A stretch of 50,372 nt of DNA from Thioalkalivibrio paradoxus (GCA_011390565.1 JAABSC010000014.1:1-50372), one strand, 5' to 3'. Shown: positions 34,411 through 43,032, counted from the stretch's first letter. Notes: generated from the sequence alone by a model not told the origin. Numbers and translations are program-made.

Positions 34411-35940
34411 TCAGGAGGTCTTGCGCGATCCGCCGGCAGAGGGGGCTTTCTGGGTTTTCCTGGCCTTTCGTGACTGTGCCTGCGCACGGGCCTTCGTACC
34501 GGGTGCGTTCGCCTCGGTCTTCGCAGACGGTTCGGCAGGCGGCTCCGCCTTCTCCGGAGAGGGTTCGGCGGCCCCGGCAGACGGGGAGTTGTCGTCGGTT
34601 GCCGAAGGTTTCGGCTCCGAGGTGGGGACCACTTCGGGGGTGTCGCCCGTTGCCGTCTCGCCTGCAGCGGATTCCGGGGGGGTGGCCGCGGCCCCGTCGG
34701 AGAGTTTCTCGGCGTCACCGGCCAGGCGCAGCACGGTATCCCGATCGCGTTGGTCCTTGATGGCGTCGATGAACGAGTATTCGCCGCCCGTCACCGTGCG
34801 CGACGTCTCCTCGAGTTCGATCGCGAGTTCCTGCACGCTGCGAATCACACGGATCAGGCGGTCGCCCGAACGGGACAGGGAGAACGCGTTGTTCAGCTTG
34901 GCCTCGTTGATGCTTTCGTTGAGTTCGCGAATGGTTGCCTGCAGCGTCTCGATCTCCGTCCGCTGGCGCTCGCCCGACGTCCTGAGTTCGGCTGCCTCGG
35001 TCTGCAGTCGCTGGATCTCGTGGTCCTTCTCGGTTCTCAAGGCATCCTTTTCACGTCCCAGTGCCTCGATGTAGCGCCCGTGTTCGGTTTTCAGCGTCTG
35101 CAGCGCGGTGTCGTACTCGAGCTTGAATGCGCGGGTCGATTCGGCGTGCTCGGTTTTCAGGGTCTGCACCGTCGAATCACGCTCGTTCCGAAGCGTTGCG
35201 ACCGCTTCCTCATGGCTCGTCTTCTGGGCCTCAAGCGCAGCCGAGTGCTCGCTCTTGAGCGCCTGTAGCGTGGATTCCTGTTCGCGTTTCAGCTCGGAAA
35301 TGGCCGCGTCGTACTCCGCCTTGGCCGCCTGAAGCGTCGACTCCCGCTCGCGCCGAAGTTCGGCCAGTGCGTGGTCATTCTCGGATTTCCGGGCTTCGAG
35401 GATCGCCTCCTGGGAACGCCGGAGTGAGGCCAGGGACTCCTCGTGTTCCTTGCGCAGCGCATCGGTCGATTGCGTGTGTTCGTCGCGCAGCATCTGCACC
35501 GTGCGCTCCATTTCCTCCCGCGCGCCCCGCAGTTCGCCCTCGTATTGCTCGTGCAGAGTCCCGAACTGGCTTTCGTACTCGGCCCGGGTCTCTCGCACAT
35601 TCGCCAGATTCGCCTGATTCAGGCGTTCGACGAGCGCACTGTATTCCTCGTTGACGCGCTTGAGTTCCGCGGCGTGCGACTCGCGGGCATCCTCCAGCGT
35701 GCGGTCGTGGTTGCCGCGGACCCGATTGAGTTCTTCGGTATGTCCCTCGCGCAGTTTCTCGAGCGTGTCGGCGTGAGCCGCGTCATAGGTCTTCAGTGCC
35801 CGCGCGTGCGTCTTGCGCTCGGCCTCCAGCGCCTCCTCCAGCCGCTCGGCCAGGGCAATCCTTCCGATCTTGAAGGCGATCAGGGCCAGCAGAATGAAGG
35901 CGATGATCACCTCGGGGCGTAACAGGACCGACAAATCCAT
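34411..35940 (-). CDS. Membrane-anchored coiled-coil protein with hendecad repeats
   Basis: The 509-residue protein begins with a single membrane helix (about 10-30). Residues 40-390 are an almost unbroken coiled coil, of which 64-294 are 21 consecutive 11-residue units (see the repeat entry). Residues 295-400 keep a heptad-like coil (ETLQATIRELNESI). The last 110 residues are a disordered, Pro/Ala/Glu/Lys-rich tail. The topology suggests a rod of about 40 nm pointing into the cytoplasm. The start at 35940 gives the membrane helix directly. Upstream on the same strand are a methyltransferase and a bactofilin. No family is recognised; a role in envelope scaffolding is inference. Confidence 0.85.
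   Translation of the reverse strand: MDLSVLLRPEVIIAFILLALIAFKIGRIALAERLEEALEAERKTHARALKTYDAAHADTLEKLREGHTEELNRVRGNHDRTLEDARESHAAELKRVNEEYSALVERLNQANLANVRETRAEYESQFGTLHEQYEGELRGAREEMERTVQMLRDEHTQSTDALRKEHEESLASLRRSQEAILEARKSENDHALAELRRERESTLQAAKAEYDAAISELKREQESTLQALKSEHSAALEAQKTSHEEAVATLRNERDSTVQTLKTEHAESTRAFKLEYDTALQTLKTEHGRYIEALGREKDALRTEKDHEIQRLQTEAAELRTSGERQRTEIETLQATIRELNESINEAKLNNAFSLSRSGDRLIRVIRSVQELAIELEETSRTVTGGEYSFIDAIKDQRDRDTVLRLAGDAEKLSDGAAATPPESAAGETATGDTPEVVPTSEPKPSATDDNSPSAGAAEPSPEKAEPPAEPSAKTEANAPGTKARAQAQSRKARKTQKAPSAGGSRKTS
35059..35751 (-). repeat. 21 consecutive hendecad (33-bp) repeats
   Basis: Translated units are 11 residues each without interruption, for example REGHTEELNRV, RAEYESQFGTL, RKEHEESLASL, KAEYDAAISEL, KREQESTLQAL, KTEHGRYIEAL. 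The pattern is basic-x-E-[HYR]-x-x-x-[LV]-x-x-L. Eleven-residue periodicity predicts a right-handed coiled coil, unlike the usual seven-residue form. The codons differ between units, so the repeat is old and kept by selection. Confidence 0.85.
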
Positions 35941-36141
35941 GACTGGAACCTCGTTAGGGTGGTGCGTGGCGGCGCACGTGCAAACGCCTGGGCTTCGGCC
36001 GGCAGAGCACTTGCCAGCCGCGGGACCGATTCGGTAGCGCAGAAGTATAACGCCGGCACTCGTCGGCGGCAGGACCTCGCCACGGTGGATGGAGCCGCGC
36101 GTATCGAAACCACCGCGAGTCCGGAACCCTCGCGGCGCCGT

Positions 36142-36753
36142 TCAGGTTTTGCGAAAGAGAAACTCCTGCATTCCGTTGCCCAGAAGCACAGTCTTTTCGG
36201 CCCGCAAAATCCCCATGAAACGCTGGATGTCACCGGGCGTATATCCGGGACTGGGGCGCGTTCCAGGGCCCGAAACATCGACCCGGAGTGCGTCACGGGA
36301 CAACGGTACCAGGCGGGGCGGGGGGTCGGGAATCCGCGTTGCAGTGTATTCGACCAGCAGATGCACTACAGCCCCCCGGGAGAGCTGAGGTGTGAGCAGC
36401 TGCATCAGGGCCTTGATCGTCGCCGGTTCGAGGTAATTCACCAGGTTCCAGAACAGCACCGCATCTACCGGACGGCCGCCGGAGCCTGCGGATACCACCT
36501 CGGAAATACGCGCCGTGACGGCATCCGGCACGAGCCCGGATCCCGTATTTCCCCGCTCCGACAGCAGGTCCGCGAACATCAGGCGGCACCGGCAATCGCC
36601 GAACAGGAGGACCGTTCCGCCCGACGCCGCTCCCAGATCGAGCACAGTTGCGCCACCACGCAGGCGCAACGACTCGACCACAGCGGGAAAGAGCCGCGGT
36701 GCGAGGTTGGCGGCCGGCTCGCGTGCGATCTGAGCCTGCGGGGAGCCGAACAT
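36142..36753 (-). CDS. SAM-dependent methyltransferase-like protein
   Basis: The 203-residue soluble protein carries the class I SAM-binding motif VLDLGAASGGT near residue 38, followed by an acidic strand end (LMFADL) and VDAVLFWNLVNYLEP near 97. The remaining half includes a variable lid and ends EFLFRK. The substrate is unknown. The gene starts 35 bases after the bactofilin stop, so the two are likely one transcript; the start codon lacks a clear ribosome site, which hints at coupling. It may modify a partner of the bactofilin or a lipid, as inference only. Confidence 0.75.
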   Translation of the reverse strand: MFGSPQAQIAREPAANLAPRLFPAVVESLRLRGGATVLDLGAASGGTVLLFGDCRCRLMFADLLSERGNTGSGLVPDAVTARISEVVSAGSGGRPVDAVLFWNLVNYLEPATIKALMQLLTPQLSRGAVVHLLVEYTATRIPDPPPRLVPLSRDALRVDVSGPGTRPSPGYTPGDIQRFMGILRAEKTVLLGNGMQEFLFRKT

Positions 36754-36788
36754 GGGTAGAAGCCGAGTGCGGCGCGTGGAGGTCCGGC

Positions 36789-37343
36789 TCAGCCCTCAGC
36801 CGTGCCCGCTTCCGGCTTTGCGGATTCCTTCGCGGCAGCCTTGGACTCAGGCGCTGTGTCCGCAGCCACTGTACGTGGCGCCTCACGGATCTTGGTGACC
36901 TTCCCGAACGCCTTGCCCAGGAGTTCGGCTTCCGGATCCATGTCGATGGAGCCGATGAAGCGCGCGCCATCCTCGAGGCTGACGCGGGGCACGGTAATGC
37001 TGCCCTGCACCCGGGCGCTCTTGCGTACGACCACGCACTCGGAGGCGATCAGGTTGCCGTCCATCGCGCCTTCCACGTAGATCGTATGTGCCACGACGTC
37101 GCCGTTTACCGCCCCGCTGGTGCCGATGGTCACGCTGTTGTTCTTGAGTTCCACGGTGCCTTCGACCTTGCCTGCGATGAGCAGATCCTCGTCACCGCGG
37201 ATCTTCCCCTCGACCTGGATCGAAGAGCCGATCAATGCGGGTCGCGACTGGGTCGATGCCGGGGCCGGATCCCGTTGCGGCGAGGTATCCATTGGTGCGT
37301 AGGCAGGCTCGCTGAGAGGTTGCGGATCATTTTTCTTGAACAT
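36789..37343 (-). CDS. Bactofilin
   Basis: The 184-residue protein has a disordered N terminus (about 1-40), a bactofilin beta-helix core (about 43-140; IGSSIQVEGKIRGDEDLLIAG, KVEGTVELKNNSVTIG, GAVNGDVVAHTIYVEG, MDGNLIASECVVV) and a charged Ala/Lys/Glu tail. Bactofilins polymerise without nucleotide into filaments that organise cell-wall enzymes, polarity or stalks. GGAGAG precedes ATG 37343. The methyltransferase and the coiled-coil protein lie downstream on the same strand, an association I have not seen described. Confidence 0.9.
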   Translation of the reverse strand: MFKKNDPQPLSEPAYAPMDTSPQRDPAPASTQSRPALIGSSIQVEGKIRGDEDLLIAGKVEGTVELKNNSVTIGTSGAVNGDVVAHTIYVEGAMDGNLIASECVVVRKSARVQGSITVPRVSLEDGARFIGSIDMDPEAELLGKAFGKVTKIREAPRTVAADTAPESKAAAKESAKPEAGTAEG

Positions 37344-37484
37344 GGGAGGGCTCTCCAACCGTTGGAAGGACGCGGCAAACCGCGGTCCCCGAGTATCAGC
37401 GACCGCATCAATGCGGGCAAGCGCCCGGGGTGGGCCGATGCCGGGGAGATTTCCCGAACGCCGAGTTCAACGTGATCCGGGGGC

Positions 37485-37880
37485 TCAGGGCTGCCAGCGG
37501 TTGCGCGGTCCCGGTGCGATACCGACGGCGTGTGGCGGCCCGCGCAATTCGGAACTCCAGACATTTTCCTGCAGAAGGTCCGCGGCGCGTCTGGGTGTGG
37601 CCCCGTCGGCGTGGTTGGGTGAGGCGGGCGACATCCACGCGCCGCCGGGGCCGACCGGATACGGCCGTCCATACGGCGGCAACGCGCCATAGGGAACACC
37701 GTAGGCCGCCCCGCGCCCGCCCATGGAAAACCCGATGCCCCCCGAGAACGCCCCTCCGGTCATCATGTTCGCCACGAAGCAACCCGGACCCGACCAGAAG
37801 GCTGCGACCGGCACCGGAACCCACAACACGACCGCGAGCATTGCCATGGGAACGATGCTCCAGCCCCTTGCCTTGTACAT
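37485..37880 (-). CDS. Exported glycine/proline-rich protein
   Basis: The 131-residue frame begins MYKARGWSIVPMAMLAVVLW and carries a signal peptide ending VAAFW. The mature protein is rich in Gly, Pro and Tyr (FSGGIGFSMGGRGAAYG, ALPPYGRPYPVGPGG), a low-complexity style of surface or granule-coat proteins. The start has only a weak GGCGGGG, so it is less certain. A likeness to sulfur-globule coat proteins is only stylistic. It is divergent from CsrA. Confidence 0.55.
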   Translation of the reverse strand: MYKARGWSIVPMAMLAVVLWVPVPVAAFWSGPGCFVANMMTGGAFSGGIGFSMGGRGAAYGVPYGALPPYGRPYPVGPGGAWMSPASPNHADGATPRRAADLLQENVWSSELRGPPHAVGIAPGPRNRWQP

Positions 37881-38101
37881 CCCCGCCACCCCCGCCGATT
37901 CGTCTGCCACGCCAGCCTCTTCGTATAGCACACCGTTTCGGGAAGATCCGGTCCGGTGCAGCCGCGAGTGATCGGCAGGCAACTGGCAGGAGCGCCGCGC
38001 CGGCCAATCGCCGGCGCCGGTTGACCGCATGCCGTGCGGCTTGATACGTTCGCGCCCCCCGTGGGTGACAGCCCATCATTCAACCTCGACACGAGAACAC
38101 C

Positions 38102-38278
38102 ATGTTGATCCTCACCCGCCGCGTCGGTGAATCCCTCCGTATCGCCGATGACATCGTCGTCACCATCCTCGAAGTGAAGGGCAACCAGGTCAAGATCGGG
38201 ACGGACGCGCCGAAGGACGTGCCGGTGGTTCGGGAGGAAATCCTGGGCCGTGAGCACGACCAGCCGGCCAAGCCCTGA
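38102..38278 (+). CDS. csrA: CsrA-type RNA-binding carbon storage regulator
   Basis: The 58-residue frame begins [14 protein letters not shown] and contains [24 protein letters not shown], the full CsrA pattern including the RNA-binding residues of the first strand (LTRR) and the VxREEI motif. CsrA binds GGA in the 5' leaders of mRNAs and controls their translation and stability. The C-terminal tail ([10 protein letters not shown]) is short. No good ribosome site is visible. A chromosome usually has one main csrA elsewhere, often by alaS or recX, so this may be a paralogue. It is below common length cut-offs. Confidence 0.93.
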   Translation: MLILTRRVGESLRIADDIVVTILEVKGNQVKIGTDAPKDVPVVREEILGREHDQPAKP

Positions 38279-38291
38279 AGCCTCGTCCGTG

Positions 38292-38322
38292 CGGACCCCC
38301 CACCGAAGTGGGGTTGGGTCCG
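38292..38322 (+). other. Hairpin downstream of csrA
   Basis: CGGACCC at 38292-38298 pairs with GGGTCCG at 38316-38322, with an inner CCAC/GTGG stem around CGAA. It lies 13 bases after the csrA stop. There is no T-run, so it may be a leader structure of the EgtB message or a weak terminator. Confidence 0.45.
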
Positions 38323-38556
38323 TAGTCAGACCCACCGAGGCGTGGGCGTGCCGACGGACCGCTGAAGGGGCTCAGTCGACATCCAACCTGGGCAGGCATT
38401 TGATGCCGGGCGCAAAGGATGCCACCTTTGCACGAAGACGGGGCTTCTGAAAGCTCATTTCCCGCCCAAGGCGGCGCCACGACGCGTCGGGTGTCCCAGG
38501 AAGGCAGCCTCCAGAGGCAGGCGATGCGTCACCGGATCATCCCAGGAGTGACAGCC

Positions 38557-39831
38557 ATGACAACGGCTTCAGTTGCCGCAATCCACGATGCCGGGTCCAC
38601 ATTGATCAGCGACTACCGGCGCGTTCGAGCGCTCTCCGAGCGGCTGGCTGCGCCGCTGGCGCCCGAGGATCAGGTCGTGCAGACGATGCCGGACGTCAGT
38701 CCGACGAAGTGGCACCTCGCCCACGTGACCTGGTTCTTCGAGCGCTTCGTGCTGGTGCCCAATCTGGCCGGATACCGCGTCTTCGATGAGCGTTGGCACT
38801 ACCTCTTCAACTCGTACTACTACACGGTGGGCCAGATGCACGACCGGCCCCGGCGCGGCCTGCTTTCGCGCCCCACCGTCGCGGAAATTCTCGAATTCCG
38901 TGCCTACGTCGACGAAGCGATGGAGCGCCTGCTGGAAACCTCCGGCGACGATCCCGATCTCGCCTTTCGGGTCACGCTCGGGTTGAACCACGAGCAGCAG
39001 CACCAGGAGCTGCTCCTGACCGACATCAAGCACGTGCTGTGGAGCAATCCGCTCGGCCCGGCTTACGACGAACAGCTGAGCCCGGCGCCCGCGGAAGCGG
39101 CTCCACCACCGGCCTTCGTCGAGCGCGACGGGGGCGAGGTCTGGATCGGTTCGGACGAGCGTGATTTCTTCTTCGACAACGAGACGCCACGTCACCCGGT
39201 CCGTCTGCGGCCTCATGCGCTGGCCAATCGGCTCGTGACGAACGCCGAATTCCGGGAATTCATCGCGGACGGCGGGTATCGGGAGCCCGCGCTCTGGTTG
39301 GCCGACGGTTGGGCGCAGGTGCAGGCGGAGGGCTGGGACCGCCCCCTGTACTGGTCGGAGGAGGGGGCTCAGGAGTTCACGCTTGCGGGGTGGCGACCCC
39401 TGCAGCCGGACGCGCCCGTCTGCCACGTCTCGTTCTACGAGGCGGATGCCTTCGCCCGCTGGGCCGATGCAAGACTCCCGGAGGAGTCCGAGTGGGAGGC
39501 GGCAGCTGCAGCAAGCCGGGTTACCGGCAACCTGCTCGATTCGGGCTGGCTGCATCCGGCACCCGCGACGGCGCGGGAACCAGGACCGGTACAGATCTTC
39601 GGCGACGTTTGGGAATGGACCGGATCGCCGTACATGCCGTACCCCGGCTTCCAGCCGCTGGCCGGCTCACTCGGCGAGTACAACGGCAAGTTCATGTGCA
39701 ACCAGATGAGCGTCCGTGGCGGCTCGTGCCTGACCTCGGCGGACCACATCCGTGCCAGCTACCGCAGCTTCTTCTACCCCCATCAGCGCTGGCAGATGCT
39801 CGGTTTTCGTCTCGCGCGGGATCTTCGCTGA
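38557..39831 (+). CDS. egtB: EgtB-type ergothioneine/ovothiol sulfoxide synthase
   Basis: The 424-residue protein has the DinB-like N-terminal domain with iron ligands in WHLAHVTWFFE and NHEQQHQELLLTDIKH, then a formylglycine-generating-enzyme-like domain (about 200-424; GGEVWIG, CHVSFYEADAFARWA, EWEAAAA, GDVWEWTGSPY, MSVRGGSC, RASYRSFF, GFRLARD). This is the non-haem iron sulfoxide synthase that joins a thiol donor to hercynine or histidine. AGGAG eight bases before ATG 38557 sets the start. EgtD, the histidine methyltransferase that normally follows, is not adjacent, so the acceptor (hercynine or histidine) is undecided. Confidence 0.9.
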   Translation: MTTASVAAIHDAGSTLISDYRRVRALSERLAAPLAPEDQVVQTMPDVSPTKWHLAHVTWFFERFVLVPNLAGYRVFDERWHYLFNSYYYTVGQMHDRPRRGLLSRPTVAEILEFRAYVDEAMERLLETSGDDPDLAFRVTLGLNHEQQHQELLLTDIKHVLWSNPLGPAYDEQLSPAPAEAAPPPAFVERDGGEVWIGSDERDFFFDNETPRHPVRLRPHALANRLVTNAEFREFIADGGYREPALWLADGWAQVQAEGWDRPLYWSEEGAQEFTLAGWRPLQPDAPVCHVSFYEADAFARWADARLPEESEWEAAAAASRVTGNLLDSGWLHPAPATAREPGPVQIFGDVWEWTGSPYMPYPGFQPLAGSLGEYNGKFMCNQMSVRGGSCLTSADHIRASYRSFFYPHQRWQMLGFRLARDLR

Positions 39832-39920
39832 ACGTTCGCGTCTAACGATCCAACGAGATTCGACACGGACCCTTCGTCGCGGGTCGCGTTCGTGGCAAAC
39901 AGCTCAGTGGGAGGTCTTGC

Positions 39921-40805
39921 GTGATCCGGATGTACTCCAGGCGGTTGTTGTTGCCGTTCGTTGGCGTCGTTCAGATCGCCGAGACGGATCAGGCGCGTGC
40001 CCTCAGCATGGACGGCGCCTACTGGTCGATCCAGTACCGGCTGCCGGTGAATCCGAACCAGCAGACCCGCTCGAAGCAGGTCGACCCTGGTTCCACCTAC
40101 ACCCGCATCGTCGGGTACAACCATGCCGCAGTCGCTACCGTGAAGGAGGGCCGGCTGGAGAATCACCCGGTGCACCCGGCGCTCGATGCCGATGAAGTCC
40201 GCGCCGCCGGCAATCGCCTTTTCGAAGCGGTGACCGCCGCGCGCCTGCCCTTCGAGGCGGCCGACCGGCACGAGTACTGGCTTCTGGACCCGCGGGACGA
40301 AACGCCGCTGGCTTTGCTCTACACCTGCGTGGGCGAGCAGGAACGGGAGCTGACGCCTCCGCGCGCGGAATGGCATCCGATGCCGGCCTCGGAGCTGAAA
40401 GTCGAGCCTCCGGAACCCCCGCAGTCCTTCTACGTGCCGCCCGTCAATTACCGCCTGGAGAAAATGGTCGAGGAGCGCGCGGGCACCAAACCCCGCGCAG
40501 CGTGGTTCGAGCGCACCGATGCGGACGAGGGTGACTTCCCGCCCTGCCTGATCCGGGAAGACTGGCAGGATGACAATCAGCAGGCGTTGTGCGATCGCTA
40601 CATTCGCAGGCTCGCCCCGCGGCTCCTGATGCTCCAGGGCCTGTCACGCAGCGCGCGGGAGCGTCTGGAGAATGCCGCCCGCGAGCACGTCTTCGAGATC
40701 GAGCGCTTCCACGCCCTGTATCCCGAAGTGGTCGACCAGCGGCTGATGAAGGCCGCACGCGTCGAGGCCCGCATGCGCCGCGCCAACGAGGCGCAGCCGC
40801 AATAG
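39921..40805 (+). CDS. Conserved-looking cytoplasmic protein of unknown function
   Basis: The 294-residue frame starts at GTG 39921, with GGAGG five bases ahead. It is soluble and without repeats. Blocks such as YWSIQYRLPVNPNQQTRS and VDPGSTYTRIVGYNHAAVATVK, near the N terminus, and a helical C terminus look well kept, but no family is recognised. It lies 89 bases after EgtB and is followed by the small membrane protein and ClsC-like genes. It shows no SAM-binding motif and so is not the missing EgtD. Confidence 0.75.
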   Translation: MIRMYSRRLLLPFVGVVQIAETDQARALSMDGAYWSIQYRLPVNPNQQTRSKQVDPGSTYTRIVGYNHAAVATVKEGRLENHPVHPALDADEVRAAGNRLFEAVTAARLPFEAADRHEYWLLDPRDETPLALLYTCVGEQERELTPPRAEWHPMPASELKVEPPEPPQSFYVPPVNYRLEKMVEERAGTKPRAAWFERTDADEGDFPPCLIREDWQDDNQQALCDRYIRRLAPRLLMLQGLSRSARERLENAAREHVFEIERFHALYPEVVDQRLMKAARVEARMRRANEAQPQ

Positions 40806-40828
40806 GCCGCTGGCGCCGATCCGGACAC

Positions 40829-40972
40829 ATGGACCTCCCGTTGCTTATCATTGGCGTCCTGCTGATTGCGAGCCTTGCCGCTTTCTTCACCGGGCTCCTG
40901 CCCTACCCAATCGGCTGGATCATTCTGAGCGCGGCCTTCATCGGGCGATGGCTCTTCCTCAGGGGCCGATGA
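40829..40972 (+). CDS. 47-residue membrane protein
   Basis: The frame begins MDLPLLIIGVLLIASLAAFF and contains two short membrane helices joined by the turn LLPYPIGW, ending in a basic LRGR. No strong ribosome site precedes it. It lies 23 bases after the previous stop and 36 bases before the ClsC-like gene, so it could be part of one transcript. Function is unknown. Confidence 0.45.
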   Translation: MDLPLLIIGVLLIASLAAFFTGLLPYPIGWIILSAAFIGRWLFLRGR

Positions 40973-41008
40973 AGACCCGCCTCTTTTCCGCGAAACGGGA
41001 CGCTGCGC

Positions 41009-42544
41009 ATGACGATTGGAATCTCGAGACTGGCCCCCCTGCTGTTGCTTGTCCTTGCCCTCGGCGCCTGCAGTGCGCTGCCGGAAAAGGGTTCCGTGGT
41101 CGCTGAGAACACGCTGGCGGTCAGTGATTCCACGGCGCTCGACCGCATCGTGGGTGCGGTGGAAGAGGAAAACCCGGGTCGGTCCGGATTGCGCCTCGTG
41201 GGCGAAGGCCCGGAAGCCCTGGCCGCACGCCTGCGCACCGCGGAACTCGCCGAACGCAGCATCGACGTACAGACCTACATCTGGAATGCCGATCTCACCG
41301 GGCTCTTTCTCGCGCACACCCTGATCGAGGCGGCGGATCGCGGCGTTCGGGTGCGTCTGCTGCTGGATGACTTCGACGCACGTGCCAAGAACTACGCCCT
41401 GGCTGCGCTGGACCAGCATCCCCACATCTCGGTGCGGCTGTTCAACCCGGTGGTCTCGCGGCAAGGGGTCCTGCCACTGGTCGGCGAATGGATCACCGAT
41501 GGTCGCCGGTTGAACCGCCGCATGCACAACAAGATGTGGATCGTCGACAACCGGATCGCGATCGGCGGGGGCCGCAATCTGGGCAACGAGTACTTCGGTG
41601 CCAGCGAGGGGGCCAATTTCGTCGATCTGGACCTGGCCATGGTCGGGCCCGTGGTGCGCGAGGCGTCGGTTTCCTTCGACGCGTACTGGAACGCCGGTGC
41701 CAGTTACCCCGTGGCCCTGTTGAACCCCGAGGCGGTCGACAAAGGTGCGTTACAGGATTTGCGTGAGCGTCTCGCCGCATCGGCAAGGGAGGCACGGACC
41801 AGCGAGTACGCCAGCGCATTAAGAGGCGACAACGCGGTCCAGCGCCTGATCCAGGGGGATTGGTCCCCGGAGTGGACCGAGGACTACCGGTTTGTCGCCG
41901 ATGATCCGGACAAGGTCTTTCGGGACCCGTCCCCCGAACTCTCCAACGTCCTTGCCGTCCTCGTCCCGGCGCTCGACGCGGCCGAGAATTCCATCCGGAT
42001 CGTTTCCCCGTACTTCGTACCGGGCCCGGGTGGCACGGACCGGCTCGTCGGCCATGCCGGCCGGATCGGAGACGTGGCCATTCTGACCAACTCTCTGGCC
42101 GCGAACGATGTGGTGGCGGTGCACGGCGGATATTCGAAATACCGAGCAGACCTGCTGCGTGGCGGCGTGCAGCTGTGGGAGCTGAAGCCCGTCCCCGGGG
42201 TGGACGCGAGCTGGTTCGGTTCGAGCGGGGCCAGCCTGCACACGAAGGCGCTTTCCGTGGACGGCAGGCAGCTGTTCGTGGGCAGCTACAATCTCGATCC
42301 GCGCTCCACTTCGCTGAATTGCGAGCAAGGGGTGCTGGTGCGGAGCGAGACCCTGACCGCTGAATTCGAAACGCTGTTTGCCGCGCAGACGTCGGGGGAT
42401 CGCGCCTGGAAGGTCACCCTGGACGAAGACGGGCTGCGCTGGAATGACGGCAGCGAGCAATTCGAACGTGATCCTCAGGCTTCTGCCGGCAAGCGCTTCA
42501 TGGCCTGGCTGACACGCTGGCTCCCGGTGGAACCGCAGCTTTGA
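41009..42544 (+). CDS. clsC: Cardiolipin synthase C-like phospholipase D family lipoprotein
   Basis: The 511-residue protein has a lipoprotein-type start (LLLLVLALGAC) and two HKD motifs, HNKMWIVDNRIAIGGGRN near residue 172 and HTKALSVDGRQLFVGSYN near 411, the two halves of a phospholipase D active site. Its size, layout and order match ClsC/YmdC, which makes cardiolipin from phosphatidylethanolamine and phosphatidylglycerol together with YmdB. No YmdB is adjacent. It is probably anchored at the membrane surface. It may be co-transcribed with the two preceding genes. Other phospholipase D reactions are not excluded. Confidence 0.85.
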   Translation: MTIGISRLAPLLLLVLALGACSALPEKGSVVAENTLAVSDSTALDRIVGAVEEENPGRSGLRLVGEGPEALAARLRTAELAERSIDVQTYIWNADLTGLFLAHTLIEAADRGVRVRLLLDDFDARAKNYALAALDQHPHISVRLFNPVVSRQGVLPLVGEWITDGRRLNRRMHNKMWIVDNRIAIGGGRNLGNEYFGASEGANFVDLDLAMVGPVVREASVSFDAYWNAGASYPVALLNPEAVDKGALQDLRERLAASAREARTSEYASALRGDNAVQRLIQGDWSPEWTEDYRFVADDPDKVFRDPSPELSNVLAVLVPALDAAENSIRIVSPYFVPGPGGTDRLVGHAGRIGDVAILTNSLAANDVVAVHGGYSKYRADLLRGGVQLWELKPVPGVDASWFGSSGASLHTKALSVDGRQLFVGSYNLDPRSTSLNCEQGVLVRSETLTAEFETLFAAQTSGDRAWKVTLDEDGLRWNDGSEQFERDPQASAGKRFMAWLTRWLPVEPQL

Positions 42545-42588
42545 GGACGTGAAGACGCCGCTGCGCGACCTCCTCGCCCAACCTGCGC

Positions 42589-43032
42589 TTACTCCTTCTG
42601 CACCCGAAGCCGGACGCTCTTGACGGTGGAACTCACCGCCTCGAGCGCGAAGTTGGGCTCATCGCCCCGCTTCTTCACCAGGACGTCCTCGCCATCATCC
42701 ACCTCGACGTGGAACCTGCGGCCGTCCAGGTTCTCCTCGAACACGTTCCGGATCGTTTTCGCGACCTTGTTTTCCCGTGTCCCGTCTTCGATCGCAACCG
42801 CGATCACCTGGGTGTCCCCGCCGCGCGGTGTCACATGGAACACGATCTCGCCCGACGAGTTGGCGCCCTCGCTCACCTCGATGCGCCATTTGTTGGAATA
42901 GCTCAACCTCGACGATCCCGGTGGGTAGCCGCCAGCGCCGGCCTCCGATGGCGGTGGCGGTGTGCTGCCGCATCCCGACAGGCTGATCACCAGGGCCGCG
43001 GCCAGAAGCCAGGTTGCGCGAGAAAGCTTCAT
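42589..43032 (-). CDS. Lipoprotein of unknown function
   Basis: The 147-residue precursor has a signal peptide with lipobox LSGC at about residue 22. The mature part has a short Pro-rich spacer and a beta-rich domain with EIVFHVTPRGGDTQVIAVAI and FHVEVDDGEDVLVKKRG. AGGAGG precedes ATG 43032 by six bases. No family is recognised. It lies after the lactate dehydrogenase gene on the same strand, with 51 bases between them, and may share its transcript. Confidence 0.75.
   Translation of the reverse strand: MKLSRATWLLAAALVISLSGCGSTPPPPSEAGAGGYPPGSSRLSYSNKWRIEVSEGANSSGEIVFHVTPRGGDTQVIAVAIEDGTRENKVAKTIRNVFEENLDGRRFHVEVDDGEDVLVKKRGDEPNFALEAVSSTVKSVRLRVQKE

Noticed and set aside
39921..40805. EgtD or other methyltransferase identity for the gene after EgtB
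   Set aside because: No glycine-rich SAM-binding motif or EgtD block is present.
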